A DNA stretch of 64,000 nucleotides, from positions 3,782,001 to 3,846,000 of the forward strand of contig NZ_CP094289.1 in the NCBI RefSeq assembly GCF_022759505.1, read 5' to 3'. A model generated the notes under the pieces. That model was not told the DNA's origin and made no database searches. It saw only the letters and a program-made list of their open reading frames with translations. The stretch is from Georgenia sp. TF02-10. GTDB lineage: Bacteria; Actinomycetota; Actinomycetes; Actinomycetales; Actinomycetaceae. The position numbers and the translations under genes were made by a program. Of this stretch, positions 1 through 9,102 are shown one piece after another (within the stretch, counting starts at the first letter, position 1; the number at the start of each line of letters is the position of its first letter).

Positions 1-57
1 GAGCACGACCACCACCGCGACGCCGACGACCAGGAGGACCAGTGCTAGCTCGTCCAT
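1..57 (-). CDS. N-terminus of a membrane protein, cut by the window edge
   Basis: Reading leftward from an ATG at 57 gives MDELALVLLVVGVAVVVVL before the window ends. This is almost entirely hydrophobic after the first four residues and looks like a first membrane segment or signal anchor. A purine-rich stretch (GAGAGGG) lies a short distance upstream of the ATG and could serve as a ribosome binding site. It lies downstream of pyrE on the same strand across about 130 bases. With 19 residues visible the family cannot be named. Confidence 0.4.
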   Translation of the reverse strand, partial: MDELALVLLVVGVAVVVVL

Positions 58-189
58 GAGGTCTCACCCTCTCGCTGCCGGTGCCGTGATTGAACCACGC
101 CCCCGCCCCGCGCACCCGGGATCTGCACCGTCGGGCCGAGAGCCGTCGCCGCCCAGCCGGCCCACGCCGTCGGGCGGCCGCGGCCCGGC

Positions 190-762
190 TCAGCCCAGGC
201 CCAGGTCCGCCAGACCCAGCGCCGCCAGGTAGGGCACCCCGGTGCCGGACTCGATCGCCTCCTTGGCCCCGGTCGCCCGGTCCACCACGACGGCCACCGC
301 GACCACCTCCGCACCGGCCTCACGCAGCGCGGCGACGGCGGTGAGCGGGCTGCCGCCGGTGGTCGAGGTGTCCTCCAGCACGACCACCCGCCGCCCGGCC
401 ACGTCCGGGCCCTCGATGCGGCGGCGCAGGCCGTGGGCCTTGGCCTCCTTGCGCACGACGAAGGCGTCGACGGCCAGCCCGCGAGAGGCGGCGGCGTGCA
501 GGACCGCGGCGGCGACCGGGTCCGCGCCCATGGTCAGCCCGCCGACGGCGTCCACCTCCCCCGGGCCGAAGCCGGCCTCCTCGAGCAGGTCGAGCATCAC
601 GTGCCCGACCAGCGGGGCGGCGGCGTGGTGGAGCGTGGCGCGACGCATGTCCACGTAGAAGTCGGAGGTGCGGCCCGAGGCGAGGGTCACCTCCCCCCGC
701 ACGACGGCGAGCTCGCGGACGAGCGCGGCGAGCTCGGCGCGCGGGGTGTCGTTCGTGATCAC
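190..762 (-). CDS. pyrE: Orotate phosphoribosyltransferase
   Basis: The enzyme joins orotate and PRPP to give OMP, the fifth step of de novo pyrimidine synthesis, in the cytoplasm. The 190-residue protein has the type I phosphoribosyltransferase fold signatures: the PRPP-binding loop VVVLEDTSTTGGS near residues 125-137 and the basic VVRKEAKAHG loop near residue 100, where family members carry catalytic lysines. Length is normal for the family. The start is a GTG at 762, nine bases after the stop of the upstream dehydrogenase gene on the same strand, so the two are probably cotranscribed. Actinobacterial pyrE is often apart from the other pyr genes, as here. Confidence 0.93.
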   Translation of the reverse strand: MITNDTPRAELAALVRELAVVRGEVTLASGRTSDFYVDMRRATLHHAAAPLVGHVMLDLLEEAGFGPGEVDAVGGLTMGADPVAAAVLHAAASRGLAVDAFVVRKEAKAHGLRRRIEGPDVAGRRVVVLEDTSTTGGSPLTAVAALREAGAEVVAVAVVVDRATGAKEAIESGTGVPYLAALGLADLGLG

Positions 763-771
763 CCGGGCAGC

Positions 772-1554
772 CTAGCGACGGCGCCGCAGCGCCCGGCCGG
801 ACGTCCGCGGCCCGAGGAGGGAGCGCACCAGCGGGCGCGGGGCGTGCCGCAGCACCAGGGCCGCGGCCCGGTACCGGGCCGAGGGGATGACGACGACCCG
901 GCCGCGGCGCACCCCGGCGAGGGCCTCGGCGGCCACCTGCTCGACGTCGGTCCAGCCCACCGCCGGCCAGGTGCTGGCGTCCAGGCCGGCACGGCGGTGG
1001 AACTCGGTGCGCACCAGGCCCGGGCACAGCGCCGTCGCCGTCACCCCGGTGCCCGCCAGCTCGGCCGCGAGCGCCTCGGTGAAGACGAGCACCCATGACT
1101 TCGCCGCCGCGTAGGTGCCCATCGCGGTGAAGGCGGACATGGAGGAGACGTTGAGGATCGCGCCCCGGCCGCGCCGGACCATCGCCGGGGCGGCCGCGTG
1201 CGAAAGCTCCAGCACGGCGCGCACCATGACCTCGAGGGCGTTCTCCTCCACGGCCAGGTCGCCGCCGACGAACAGCTGACCCGGGCTGAACCCGGCGTTG
1301 TTGACCAGCAGCCCCACCGGCCGGGTCGGCTGGCGCAGGCGGTCGGCGACGGCGGCCCGCCCGGCCGGGTCGCCGACGTCGGCGGGCAGCACCTCGACGT
1401 CCACCCCGGCCGCCGCGCGGACCTGGCGGGCGACGTCGTCCAGCCGGGCGGCGTCCCGGGCGACCAGGACGAGGTGGTGCCGGGCGGCCGCGAGCTGCCA
1501 GGCCAGCTCCAGCCCGATGCCCGACGTCGCGCCCGTGACCAGTGCCGTTCCCAT
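772..1554 (-). CDS. SDR family NAD(P)-dependent oxidoreductase
   Basis: This is a 260-residue classical short-chain dehydrogenase. It shows the Rossmann cofactor motif TGATSGIG at residues 8-15, NNAG near residue 88, a catalytic Ser in LNVSSMSAF and the catalytic pair in YAAAK. The fold binds NAD(P)H and reduces or oxidises an alcohol/ketone; the substrate cannot be read from sequence. The sequence after the TGATSGIG motif resembles the subgroup annotated as DltE-like or acyl-type reductases. The C-terminus is arginine-rich. It starts at ATG 1554, only 38 bases from the divergent exonuclease gene, so the two promoters must overlap. It runs into pyrE with a nine-base gap. Confidence 0.85.
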   Translation of the reverse strand: MGTALVTGATSGIGLELAWQLAAARHHLVLVARDAARLDDVARQVRAAAGVDVEVLPADVGDPAGRAAVADRLRQPTRPVGLLVNNAGFSPGQLFVGGDLAVEENALEVMVRAVLELSHAAAPAMVRRGRGAILNVSSMSAFTAMGTYAAAKSWVLVFTEALAAELAGTGVTATALCPGLVRTEFHRRAGLDASTWPAVGWTDVEQVAAEALAGVRRGRVVVIPSARYRAAALVLRHAPRPLVRSLLGPRTSGRALRRRR

Positions 1555-1592
1555 GCGGCCAGGGTACGGGCGGGCCGGTACCGTCAGCGCCC

Positions 1593-2378
1593 ATGAGGCT
1601 CGCCACCTGGAACGTCAACTCGATCCGGACGCGCGTGGACCGGGTGCTGGCCTTCCTCGAGCGGTCCGGCACCGACGTCCTGGCCATGCAGGAGACGAAG
1701 TGCCGGGACGAGCAGTTCCCGGACCTGGCGTTCGAGGCCGCCGGGTACGAGGTGGTCCACCACGGCCGCAACCAGTGGAACGGCGTCGCGATCGCCTCCC
1801 GGGTGGGGATCGCCGACGTCGCCGCGGGGTTCCCGGGCATGCCGACCTGGGGCGACCCGCCGGAGGCCGAGGCGCGGGCGCTCGGCGCCACCTGCGGCGG
1901 GGTGCGGGTGTGGAGCCTGTACGTGCCGAACGGGCGCGCGGTGGGCGACCCGCACTACCGGTACAAGCTGGACTGGCTCGCGGCGCTGCGGGCGGCCGGC
2001 GGGGCCTGGCTCGCCGCGGACCTGGCCGCGCGCATCGCGCTGGTCGGGGACTGGAACATCGCCCCCCGGGACGAGGACGTGTGGGACATGGCGGCCTTCG
2101 CCGGCGCCACGCACGTCTCCGAGCCGGAGCGGGCGGCGTTCCGGGCGCTGGAGGACGTCGGGTTCACCGAGGTGACCCGCCAGCACGTGCAGCAGTACAC
2201 GTACTGGGACTACAAGCAGCTGCGGTTCCCCCGCAACGAGGGCATGCGGATCGACTTCGTGCACGCCTCCCCCGAGCTCGCCGCGCACGTGGTCGGCGCG
2301 CAGATCTACCGGGACGAGCGCAAGGGCAAGGCGGCCAGCGACCACGTCCCCGTCCTGGTGGAGGTGGCGTCGCCATGA
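1593..2378 (+). CDS. xth: Exodeoxyribonuclease III (AP endonuclease family)
   Basis: A 261-residue exonuclease III/EEP-fold nuclease that cleaves DNA 5' of abasic sites and trims 3' ends in base excision repair. Metal and catalytic motifs are in order: LATWNVNSI at the N-terminus, MQETKC (metal-binding Glu), VPNGR, VGDWNIAPRDEDVWD (catalytic Asp and Asn) and the terminal SDHVPV (catalytic Asp-His). ATG 1593 is chosen because MRLATWNVNSI begins the fold directly; a longer in-frame start at 1542 would add 17 residues without family support and would invade the divergent dehydrogenase gene. Its TGA overlaps the ATG of the next gene (ATGA), so translation is probably coupled. Confidence 0.93.
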   Translation: MRLATWNVNSIRTRVDRVLAFLERSGTDVLAMQETKCRDEQFPDLAFEAAGYEVVHHGRNQWNGVAIASRVGIADVAAGFPGMPTWGDPPEAEARALGATCGGVRVWSLYVPNGRAVGDPHYRYKLDWLAALRAAGGAWLAADLAARIALVGDWNIAPRDEDVWDMAAFAGATHVSEPERAAFRALEDVGFTEVTRQHVQQYTYWDYKQLRFPRNEGMRIDFVHASPELAAHVVGAQIYRDERKGKAASDHVPVLVEVASP

Positions 2379-3088
2379 CCACCCCCTGGCCCGGCCAGGT
2401 CACCTCCGGGCGGCCCTTCGGCCAGTCCTTCGGCTCCGGGCAGCCGCTCAACACCCCGCCCGCCCCGCCGCCGACGACGACGGCGGGCCGCGGGCTCGGG
2501 CTGCTCGCCGTCCCGGTCGCGGTGCCGCTCGGGCCGCTGGGCTTCGTCCTCGGGCTCATCTCCTACACCCAGGCGCGGCGCGGCCGCGGACCCACCCGGT
2601 ACGGCATCATCGCCATGGTCGTCGGCGCGCTGAGCACCCTGCTGCTGGCGCTGGTGCTGCTGCTGGCCGTGGCCGGCGGCGTCTTCACCATGGTCGCCCA
2701 GCCCAGCGAGGGCCGCGGCAGCGAGGTGCCGGTGGGCGCGATGGCGGTGGGCGACTGCGCGCAGCAGGTCGGCGGGGACTCCCCGGTGGTGCACCTGGTG
2801 GACTGCGCCCAGCCGCACCAGGGCGAGGCCTACGCCGAGGTCCAGCTCGGCTCCGGGTCCTACCCCGGCGCCGACCCGCTGGCGCAGCAGGCCGGCGAGG
2901 CCTGCCAGGCCACCGCCGAGGAGATGCTCCCGGCCGGGGTGGACACCACCGACCTGTCGGTGGCGCCGATCGTCCCGGACCGCCGGAGCTGGGAGGAGGG
3001 CGCCACCTTCGCCCGCTGCCTGCTCCTCGACGTCACCGGCCCGAACCTCACCGGCAGCCTCGTCGACGGGACGCTGGAGGTGCACTGA
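2375..3088 (+). CDS. DUF4190-type membrane-anchored protein
   Basis: A 237-residue protein with a Pro/Thr-rich cytoplasmic N-terminus (about 40 residues), two hydrophobic segments (about residues 45-68 and 80-108, separated by YTQARRGRGPTRYG) and an extracytoplasmic C-terminal domain with four cysteines (GDCAQQ, VDCAQPH, EACQAT, ARCLLL). The two-helix part resembles DUF4190, and the outer part resembles the septum-formation-like domain seen in actinobacterial DUF4190 proteins; function is unknown. The cysteine pairs may form disulfides. It is translationally coupled to xth through an ATGA overlap. It converges on the serine hydrolase gene. Confidence 0.75.
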   Translation: MTTPWPGQVTSGRPFGQSFGSGQPLNTPPAPPPTTTAGRGLGLLAVPVAVPLGPLGFVLGLISYTQARRGRGPTRYGIIAMVVGALSTLLLALVLLLAVAGGVFTMVAQPSEGRGSEVPVGAMAVGDCAQQVGGDSPVVHLVDCAQPHQGEAYAEVQLGSGSYPGADPLAQQAGEACQATAEEMLPAGVDTTDLSVAPIVPDRRSWEEGATFARCLLLDVTGPNLTGSLVDGTLEVH

Positions 3089-3132
3089 CGCGAGCTGCGC
3101 CCGGGCGGTGGCAGGCTGAGCGAGCGCTAGGA

Positions 3133-3150
3133 AGCGCGGCGTCCCGCGCT
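3133..3150. terminator. Hairpin between convergent genes
   Basis: AGCGCGG and CCGCGCT pair perfectly across a four-base loop in the 81-base gap between two convergent genes. There is no U tract, which is usual for actinobacterial terminators. It could serve both strands. Confidence 0.4.
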
Positions 3151-3169
3151 GCCGGCGCGGAGCCGGAGC

Positions 3170-3982
3170 TCACCGCCCGGCGTGCGCGGCCAGGACGGCG
3201 TCGGTCAGCCGGGGCCAGACCTCGGCGGCCCAGCCGCCGAACGGCCGGGCCCCGAGGAACGCCGTCGCCAGCCGGGCGTCCGGGTCGACCCAGAGGAAGC
3301 TGCCGGACTGCCCGAAGTGCCCGAACGTGGCCGGCGACGAAGTGCTGCCGGTCCAGTGCGGGGACTTGTGGTCGCGGATCTCCAGGCCCAGCCCCCAGTC
3401 GTTGTGCTGCTGGCGGCCGTAGCCGGGCAGCACCCCGGACAGGCCGGGGAAGACGACGTGGGTGGCCTCGGCGAAGAGCTCCGGGCCGAGGAGCGTCGGG
3501 GCGAGGAGCTCCCGGCCCAGCCGGGCCAGGTCCTCGGCGGACCCGGTGGCGGCGTGCGCCGGGGAGCCCTCGATCAGCACGGTGGACATGCCGAGGGGCT
3601 CGAGCACGGTCTGCTCGGCCCAGGTGGTGAAGTCGGTGCCGACCCGCTCGGCCACGTGCTCGGCGAGCACCTCGATGCCGAGGTTGGAGTACACGCGCCG
3701 CCGGCCCGGCTCGCCGAGGACGGCGCCGGCGTCGAACGGGAGCCCGGAGGCGTGGGCGAGCAGGTGCCGCACGGTCGAGCCGGGCGGCCCGGCGGGCTCG
3801 TCCAGGCTCACCATCCGCCGCTGCACCGCCACCAGCGCGGCGACGGCGGAGACGAGCTTGGTGACCGAGGCCCACGGGAACACCGTGGCCGGCTCCCCGT
3901 AGGTGTCCACGACGGCGTCCGCCCGGGTGACGACGACGCCGACGGGGAAGTCCAGGTCCGACAGGTCTGCGAAGGCACTCAC
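3170..3982 (-). CDS. Beta-lactamase/class C-fold serine hydrolase
   Basis: A 270-residue member of the serine beta-lactamase-like superfamily (AmpC/EstB/DD-peptidase-like). The nucleophile motif SVTK (S-x-x-K) is near residue 39, the second motif is YSN within RVYSNLGIEVL, and HFGQSG near the C-terminus takes the place of the KTG/HxG box. There is no signal peptide, so it is probably cytoplasmic and more likely an esterase or amidase than a cell-wall enzyme. The start is GTG at 3982. It lies downstream of clpB on the same strand but behind a strong hairpin, so it may be expressed separately. The substrate is not predictable. Confidence 0.8.
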   Translation of the reverse strand: MSAFADLSDLDFPVGVVVTRADAVVDTYGEPATVFPWASVTKLVSAVAALVAVQRRMVSLDEPAGPPGSTVRHLLAHASGLPFDAGAVLGEPGRRRVYSNLGIEVLAEHVAERVGTDFTTWAEQTVLEPLGMSTVLIEGSPAHAATGSAEDLARLGRELLAPTLLGPELFAEATHVVFPGLSGVLPGYGRQQHNDWGLGLEIRDHKSPHWTGSTSSPATFGHFGQSGSFLWVDPDARLATAFLGARPFGGWAAEVWPRLTDAVLAAHAGR

Positions 3983-4016
3983 CGGCTCAGCCTGCCACGC
4001 CGGCCAGGACGACGGC

Positions 4017-4048
4017 GGGGCCGGCCCGGCTGCTGCCGGACCGGCCCC
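4017..4048 (-). terminator. Strong hairpin after clpB
   Basis: GGGGCCGG (4017-4024) pairs with CCGGCCCC (4041-4048), and the intervening bases continue the stem (CCGGC with GCCGG around a TGCT loop) with one mismatch. This gives about 13 pairs of almost pure G/C. It lies 45 bases past the clpB stop and lacks a U tract. Confidence 0.6.
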
Positions 4049-4092
4049 GTCTGTGGTCGCCTCGGGCGGCGCTGGCCGCCGTCGCCGTCGGC

Positions 4093-6771
4093 TCAGGCCG
4101 CGCTGGCCGCCGTCGGCGCGGACCGCTCGGCCGGCACCGGGACGAGCACGAGGCCGGGCCGCTCCCCCGCGGTGCCGGACTGCGCCAGCGCCACTGCCGG
4201 GTCGACGTCGGGCCGGTCCACCACGACCGTGTCGCCGTCGGCGACCGTCCCGGCGAGCAGCAGCTTGGCGAGCTGGTCACCGATCTCGCGCTGGACCAGC
4301 CGCCGCAGCGGCCGGGCCCCGAAGGCCGGGTCGTAGCCCTCCAGGGCGAGCCACTCGCGGGCGGAGTCGGTGACCTCCAGGCGCAGGCGACGGTCCGCCA
4401 GCCGGTCGGCGAGCCGCTGGATCTGCAGGTCCACGATCCGGCTCAGGTCCTCGATGCTGAGCGCGTCGAACACGACGACGTCGTCCAGCCGGTTGAGGAA
4501 CTCGGGCTTGAAGTGCGCCCGGACCGCCGACATCACCGCCTCGCGCTTGGCCTCGTCGCTGAGCGAGGTGTCCACGAGGAACTGCGAGCCCAGGTTCGAG
4601 GTGAGCACGAGGATGGTGTTGCGGAAGTCCACCGTCCGGCCCTGGCCGTCGGTGAGTCGGCCGTCGTCGAGGACCTGGAGCAGGAGGTCGAAGACCTCCG
4701 GGTGCGCCTTCTCCACCTCGTCCAGCAGCACCACCGAGTACGGCCGGCGCCGGACGGCCTCGGTGAGCTGGCCGCCCTCCTCGTACCCGACGTACCCGGG
4801 CGGGGCGCCGACCAGCCGGGCGACCGAGTGCTTCTCGGAGTACTCCGACATGTCGACGCGGACCATCGCCCGCTCGTCGTCGAAGAGGAAGTCCGCGAGG
4901 GACTTCGCCAGCTCGGTCTTGCCCACGCCGGTGGGGCCGAGGAAGAGGAAGGAGCCGGTGGGCCGGTCGGGGTCGGAGACCCCGGCGCGGGAGCGGCGCA
5001 CGGCGTCGGAGACGGCGCGCACGGCGGCCCGCTGGCCGACCAGCCGCTCGCCGAGCACGTCCTCCATCCGCAGGAGCTTCTCGGTCTCGCCCTGCAGCAG
5101 GCGGCCCACGGGCACCCCGGTCCAGGACGCGACCACCTCGGCGACCTCCTCGGCGGAGACCTTGTCGGCGATCATCGGCTCCTGCCGGCTGGTGTCCTTG
5201 GCGTTGGCGGCCTCGGCGGCCTCGGCGTCGGCGATCTCCCGCTCCACCGCGGGGATCTCCCCGTAGAGGAGGCGGGAGGCCCGCTCCAGGTCGCCCTCGC
5301 GCTGGGCGCGCTCGGCCTCGGTGCGCAGGGCGTCGAGGCGCTGCTTGAGATCACCGACCCGGTTGTGGCCGGCCTTCTCGGCCTCCCAGCGGGCGGTCAG
5401 CGCGGCGAGCTCCTCCTGCCGGTCGGCCAGGTCGGCGCGCAGCCGCTCCAGCCGCTCGGCGGAGGCCTCGTCGTCGGACTCGGAGAGGTAGGCCTCCTCC
5501 ATCTTCAGCCGGTCGACGGCGCGGCGGAGCGTGTCGATCTCCTCCGGGGAGGAGTCCAGCTCCATCCGCAGCCGGGAGGCGGCCTCGTCGACGAGGTCGA
5601 TGGCCTTGTCGGGCAGCTGCCGGCCGGTGATGTAGCGGTCGGAGAGGGCGGCGGCGGCCACCAGGGCGCCGTCGGAGATGGTCACCTGGTGGTGCGCCTC
5701 GTACTTCGGGGCGATCCCGCGCAGGATCGCCACGGTGTCCTCCACGGACGGCTCGCCGACGAAGACCTGCTGGAAGCGGCGCTCCAGGGCCGGGTCCTTC
5801 TCGATGCGCTCGCGGTACTCGTCCAGGGTGGTGGCGCCGACCAGGCGCAGCTCGCCGCGGGCGAGCATGGGCTTGAGCATGTTGCCCGCGTCCATGGAGC
5901 CCTCGGCGGCACCGGCGCCGACGACGGTGTGCAGCTCGTCGATGAAGGTGACGATCTCGCCGTCGGAGTCCTTGATCTCCTGCAGGACGGCCTTGAGCCG
6001 CTCCTCGAACTCGCCCCGGTACTTCGCCCCGGCCACCATGGCGGCCAGGTCCAGGGCGACGAGGCGCTTGTTGCGCAGGGACTCGGGCACGTCGCCGTCG
6101 ACGATCCGCTGGGCCAGGCCCTCGACGACGGCGGTCTTGCCGACGCCGGGCTCGCCGATGAGGACGGGGTTGTTCTTGGTGCGGCGGGAGAGGACCTGGA
6201 CGACGCGGCGGATCTCGGCGTCCCGGCCGATGACCGGGTCAAGCTTGCCCTCGCGGGCGGCGGCGGTCAGGTCGTTGCCGTACTTCTCCAGGGCCTGGAA
6301 GGTGCCCTCGGGGTCGGGGGAGGTGACCTTGGCGCTGCCCCGCACCCGCGGCAGGGCGGCGAGCAGGGCGTCCCGGTCGGCGCCGGCGCCGCGCAGGATC
6401 TCCCCGGCCGGGCTGGTGGAGGCGGCCAGGGCCAGGAGGAGGTGCTCGGTGGAGACGTACTCGTCGCCGAGGTTGTTGGCCTCGGTGCCGGCGTCGGTGA
6501 TCATCGTCATCGTCGCCCGGGAGGTCTGCGGCTGGGCCACGGAGGACCCGCGGGCGCCGGGCAGGGCGGCCACGGCGGCGGTGACGCGCTGGGTCAGGGC
6601 GGCGCGGTCGGCGCCGACGGCGTCGAGCAGGGCGACGGCGACCCCGCCCGGCTGCTGCAGGAGCGCGGCGAGCACGTGCACCGGCTCGAGCTGGGGGTTG
6701 CCGGCCGCAGACGCGGCCTGGATCGCGGCGGCGACGGCCTCCTGCGACTTGGTCGTGAGCTTGGTGTCCAT
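4093..6771 (-). CDS. clpB: ClpB disaggregase chaperone
   Basis: ClpB threads aggregated proteins through its ring and cooperates with DnaK/DnaJ/GrpE, all encoded in this window. The 892-residue protein has the Clp N-terminal repeat domain (to about residue 150), a first AAA+ domain with Walker A GEPGVGKT near residue 206, a coiled-coil middle domain (about 410-530, rich in Glu/Arg/Leu) and a second AAA+ domain with GPTGVGKT near residue 610 and [10 protein letters not shown]. There is no ClpP-binding IGF loop, as expected for ClpB. It is about 25 residues longer than typical because of a low-complexity C-terminal tail ([15 protein letters not shown]). ATG 6771 follows a GGAGGT-like site. A HAIR repeat upstream predicts HspR repression. 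Confidence 0.97.
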   Translation of the reverse strand: MDTKLTTKSQEAVAAAIQAASAAGNPQLEPVHVLAALLQQPGGVAVALLDAVGADRAALTQRVTAAVAALPGARGSSVAQPQTSRATMTMITDAGTEANNLGDEYVSTEHLLLALAASTSPAGEILRGAGADRDALLAALPRVRGSAKVTSPDPEGTFQALEKYGNDLTAAAREGKLDPVIGRDAEIRRVVQVLSRRTKNNPVLIGEPGVGKTAVVEGLAQRIVDGDVPESLRNKRLVALDLAAMVAGAKYRGEFEERLKAVLQEIKDSDGEIVTFIDELHTVVGAGAAEGSMDAGNMLKPMLARGELRLVGATTLDEYRERIEKDPALERRFQQVFVGEPSVEDTVAILRGIAPKYEAHHQVTISDGALVAAAALSDRYITGRQLPDKAIDLVDEAASRLRMELDSSPEEIDTLRRAVDRLKMEEAYLSESDDEASAERLERLRADLADRQEELAALTARWEAEKAGHNRVGDLKQRLDALRTEAERAQREGDLERASRLLYGEIPAVEREIADAEAAEAANAKDTSRQEPMIADKVSAEEVAEVVASWTGVPVGRLLQGETEKLLRMEDVLGERLVGQRAAVRAVSDAVRRSRAGVSDPDRPTGSFLFLGPTGVGKTELAKSLADFLFDDERAMVRVDMSEYSEKHSVARLVGAPPGYVGYEEGGQLTEAVRRRPYSVVLLDEVEKAHPEVFDLLLQVLDDGRLTDGQGRTVDFRNTILVLTSNLGSQFLVDTSLSDEAKREAVMSAVRAHFKPEFLNRLDDVVVFDALSIEDLSRIVDLQIQRLADRLADRRLRLEVTDSAREWLALEGYDPAFGARPLRRLVQREIGDQLAKLLLAGTVADGDTVVVDRPDVDPAVALAQSGTAGERPGLVLVPVPAERSAPTAASAA

Positions 6772-6819
6772 GGGACCTCCGGGGTCGGGTGTACGTCTGC
6801 TCGGATCAACTCCGCTGAA

Positions 6820-6840
6820 GTTGAGTCTATTCCACTCAAG
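6820..6840 (-). promoter_or_regulatory. HAIR operator (HspR binding site) of clpB
   Basis: GTTGAGT (6820-6826), seven spacer bases, ACTCAAG (6834-6840) matches the HspR-associated inverted repeat CTTGAGT-N7-ACTCAAG in 13 of 14 arm positions. It sits about 50 bases upstream of the clpB ATG. A further half-site (GTTGAG) follows at 6840-6845. The same element occurs twice before dnaK, and hspR is in this window. Confidence 0.88.
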
Positions 6841-6996
6841 TTGAGGGTGCAGGGAGTATGCCGACTGCCAGGGCGAGTACCGGGGGTCTCGTTCACGAGC
6901 CGTGGGCGGTCATTCGGCACCGCCGCCACGCGCAGGTTCGGCCTGCTGGGGACGGGGTCGTGGTCGATGTCGGTGGGTGCCGGTACCGTGATACAC

Positions 6997-8919
6997 ATGT
7001 TCGAGGAGGAGCGCGAGGTCGGTGCCGACGGGAGTGCCGACGGCACTGGGCCGGGCAACGTCTCCGGTACCACGGCCGCCACCGAGGTCGGCGTCACAGC
7101 CGCCACCGCCCAGGAAACCGGCGCGGAGACCGACACCGGCACCGAGACCGGCGCTGACGCGGACGCGGACGTCGCCGCGGTCTACTCCTCGGTTGGCGCT
7201 GACGGCGGAACCGCTGCCGAGACCGCCGCCGAGACCGCTGCCGACGCTGCCGCCGGGGCGGTGGGTGGGGTGCTGTCGCGGGCGCAGGATCTGATGGGGC
7301 TGGACCTGGCCGGCGTCCTGGACGGGGTGGACCCGGCCGGGCAGGGAGCCGCGGACCTGGTGGAGATGGCCTGGAACTGGTCCCGGGTGCTGTCCTGGGC
7401 CTACGCCCGCCGCGGGGAGGCCCTCGCCGAGCTGGCCGCGCTGGCCTCCCGGGAGTCCCCCGGGATGGCCCCGGGCGGGCACTGGGCCGGCGGGTACGTG
7501 CCGGTGGCCACCGAGGTCGGGATGCGGCTGGGCATCACCCGCCAGGCAGCGACGAGGCTGGTGCGCACCGGGGTGCTGCTCAACGGGATGCTGACCGGGA
7601 CCGGGCTGGCCCTGGAGGGCGGGGCGCTGGACCCGGCCAAGGCCGAGCTGATCGCCACCACCCTGGCCGAGGTGCCCGGCCCGATAGCGCACGACGTGGA
7701 GGACATCGTGCTGCCGGGGGCGCTGGGCCGGACCCCGACCCAGCTCAAGGGCGACCTGGCCCGGGCGCTGATCACCGTGGACCCCGTCGACGCCGAGCGG
7801 CGGGCCAAGGCCGCCCGCGCGAGGCGGCGGGTGTGCCACCCCAAGGCGCTGGCCGACGGGATGGCCTCGATCTACGCGGTGCTCCCCGCGGGGGACGCGA
7901 TAGCGGTGGACCTGGCCCTGGACGGCGCAGCCCGGGCGGCCAAGGCCGCCGGCGACAAGCGAACCATGGACCAACTCCGCGCCGACACCCTCACCGCCGT
8001 CGGCGTCAACGCCCTGATCACCGGCCAGATCGCCATCACCACCCCCAGCAGCAGCAGCGCCGAGGGTACCGGCGGGCCTGCGCCCGGCCCCGGCACGCCT
8101 GACCGGACCACGAGCGACCCGCCCACCGCAGCCATCGGTGGACGCGGCGGGACGGGCGCCAGCGCCGGCGAGACCGGCCCTGACCCCTCCGGACGGACCG
8201 GAGCAGGCCCCGAACCCGCTGGGGGTGACGCCGGCCCGCCCGGCAGCGGCCCGCCCGGCGCCCCGGCGCCCCCGAGGTCAGACCCGATACCGCCGCCCGG
8301 GACAGCCCCGCCGCAGCAGGGCACGTCACCGCCAGACCCTGACGCGGTCGAGCGGGCGGTGGAGCCGTTGCCGGCGATGCCGGTGGCCCCGGTGCGGGTC
8401 AACGTCACCGTCCCGCTGACCACCCTCATGGGCGGGCCGGAGCCGGGGCACCTGCACGGCTACGGCCCCATCGACGCCGCCACCGCCCGCGCCCTCGCCC
8501 TGGGCGGGACCTGGCGCCGCCTGGTCACCGACCCCCTCACCGGCACCGTCCTGGACCTCGGCCGCACCCGCTACCGGCCCCCCGCCGACCTCGCCGACCT
8601 CGTCCGTGCCTGGGATGGCACCTGCGTGCGCGGTGGCTGCGCCACCCCCGCCACCCGCTGCGAGCTCGACCACGACCTCCCCTGGGCCGCCGGCGGCACC
8701 ACCTCCTTCCGGACCCTGTCCGCCAAGTGCAAGGTCGACCACCAGCTCAAGACCTGTGGGGACTTCATCGTCCAGCCCCACGGCCCGGGCACCTACGACT
8801 GGACCTCCCGCCTGACCGGCCTGACCTACCGCCGCCACCCCGACGGCGCCACCACCTACCAGCCCCTCAACCCCAACGACGACCCCCGCGGCACCCAGGA
8901 CGACTCACCCCCGTTCTAG
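6997..8919 (+). CDS. DUF222/HNH endonuclease-domain protein (13E12-type)
   Basis: A 640-residue member of the actinobacterial DUF222 plus HNH family, related to the multi-copy 13E12 repeat proteins of mycobacteria. Residues about 1-80 are low complexity (Ala/Gly/Thr/Glu). DUF222 spans about residues 85-350 and a Pro/Gly-rich linker about 350-450. The C-terminal HNH site contains a Cys pair (CVRGGC), the ELDHDLPWAAGG core and KCKVDH. HNH folds cut nucleic acid, but the cellular role of this family is unproven. ATG 6997 is preferred; an in-frame ATG at 6967 would add 10 residues. It is divergent from clpB. Families of this type are common targets of recombination because several near-copies often exist per genome. 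Confidence 0.85.
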   Translation: MFEEEREVGADGSADGTGPGNVSGTTAATEVGVTAATAQETGAETDTGTETGADADADVAAVYSSVGADGGTAAETAAETAADAAAGAVGGVLSRAQDLMGLDLAGVLDGVDPAGQGAADLVEMAWNWSRVLSWAYARRGEALAELAALASRESPGMAPGGHWAGGYVPVATEVGMRLGITRQAATRLVRTGVLLNGMLTGTGLALEGGALDPAKAELIATTLAEVPGPIAHDVEDIVLPGALGRTPTQLKGDLARALITVDPVDAERRAKAARARRRVCHPKALADGMASIYAVLPAGDAIAVDLALDGAARAAKAAGDKRTMDQLRADTLTAVGVNALITGQIAITTPSSSSAEGTGGPAPGPGTPDRTTSDPPTAAIGGRGGTGASAGETGPDPSGRTGAGPEPAGGDAGPPGSGPPGAPAPPRSDPIPPPGTAPPQQGTSPPDPDAVERAVEPLPAMPVAPVRVNVTVPLTTLMGGPEPGHLHGYGPIDAATARALALGGTWRRLVTDPLTGTVLDLGRTRYRPPADLADLVRAWDGTCVRGGCATPATRCELDHDLPWAAGGTTSFRTLSAKCKVDHQLKTCGDFIVQPHGPGTYDWTSRLTGLTYRRHPDGATTYQPLNPNDDPRGTQDDSPPF

Positions 8920-9102
8920 CGGCACGGTCGGCACCCGAGGGGCAGGCACCACGGCACAGGCCCAAGTGCCCGTCGGTCGCCTCTAGTCCGGTCGGTCGGC
9001 TCAGCCCTAGCACCCCGGCGGCCAGACCGGCGGCGTCCCAGCCGACGCAGCGGACGCCGTCGGCCCATCGCCCCCGCAGCCCGGGCCTGACCGCCGCGGC
9101 GC

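Noticed and set aside
4513-8919. A 1468-codon open frame on the plus strand running antisense through clpB into the DUF222/HNH gene
   Set aside because: Its first two thirds lie antisense to clpB and have shadow composition (Gly/Leu/Val/Gln runs without domains). Only the part from 6997 on is a real gene.
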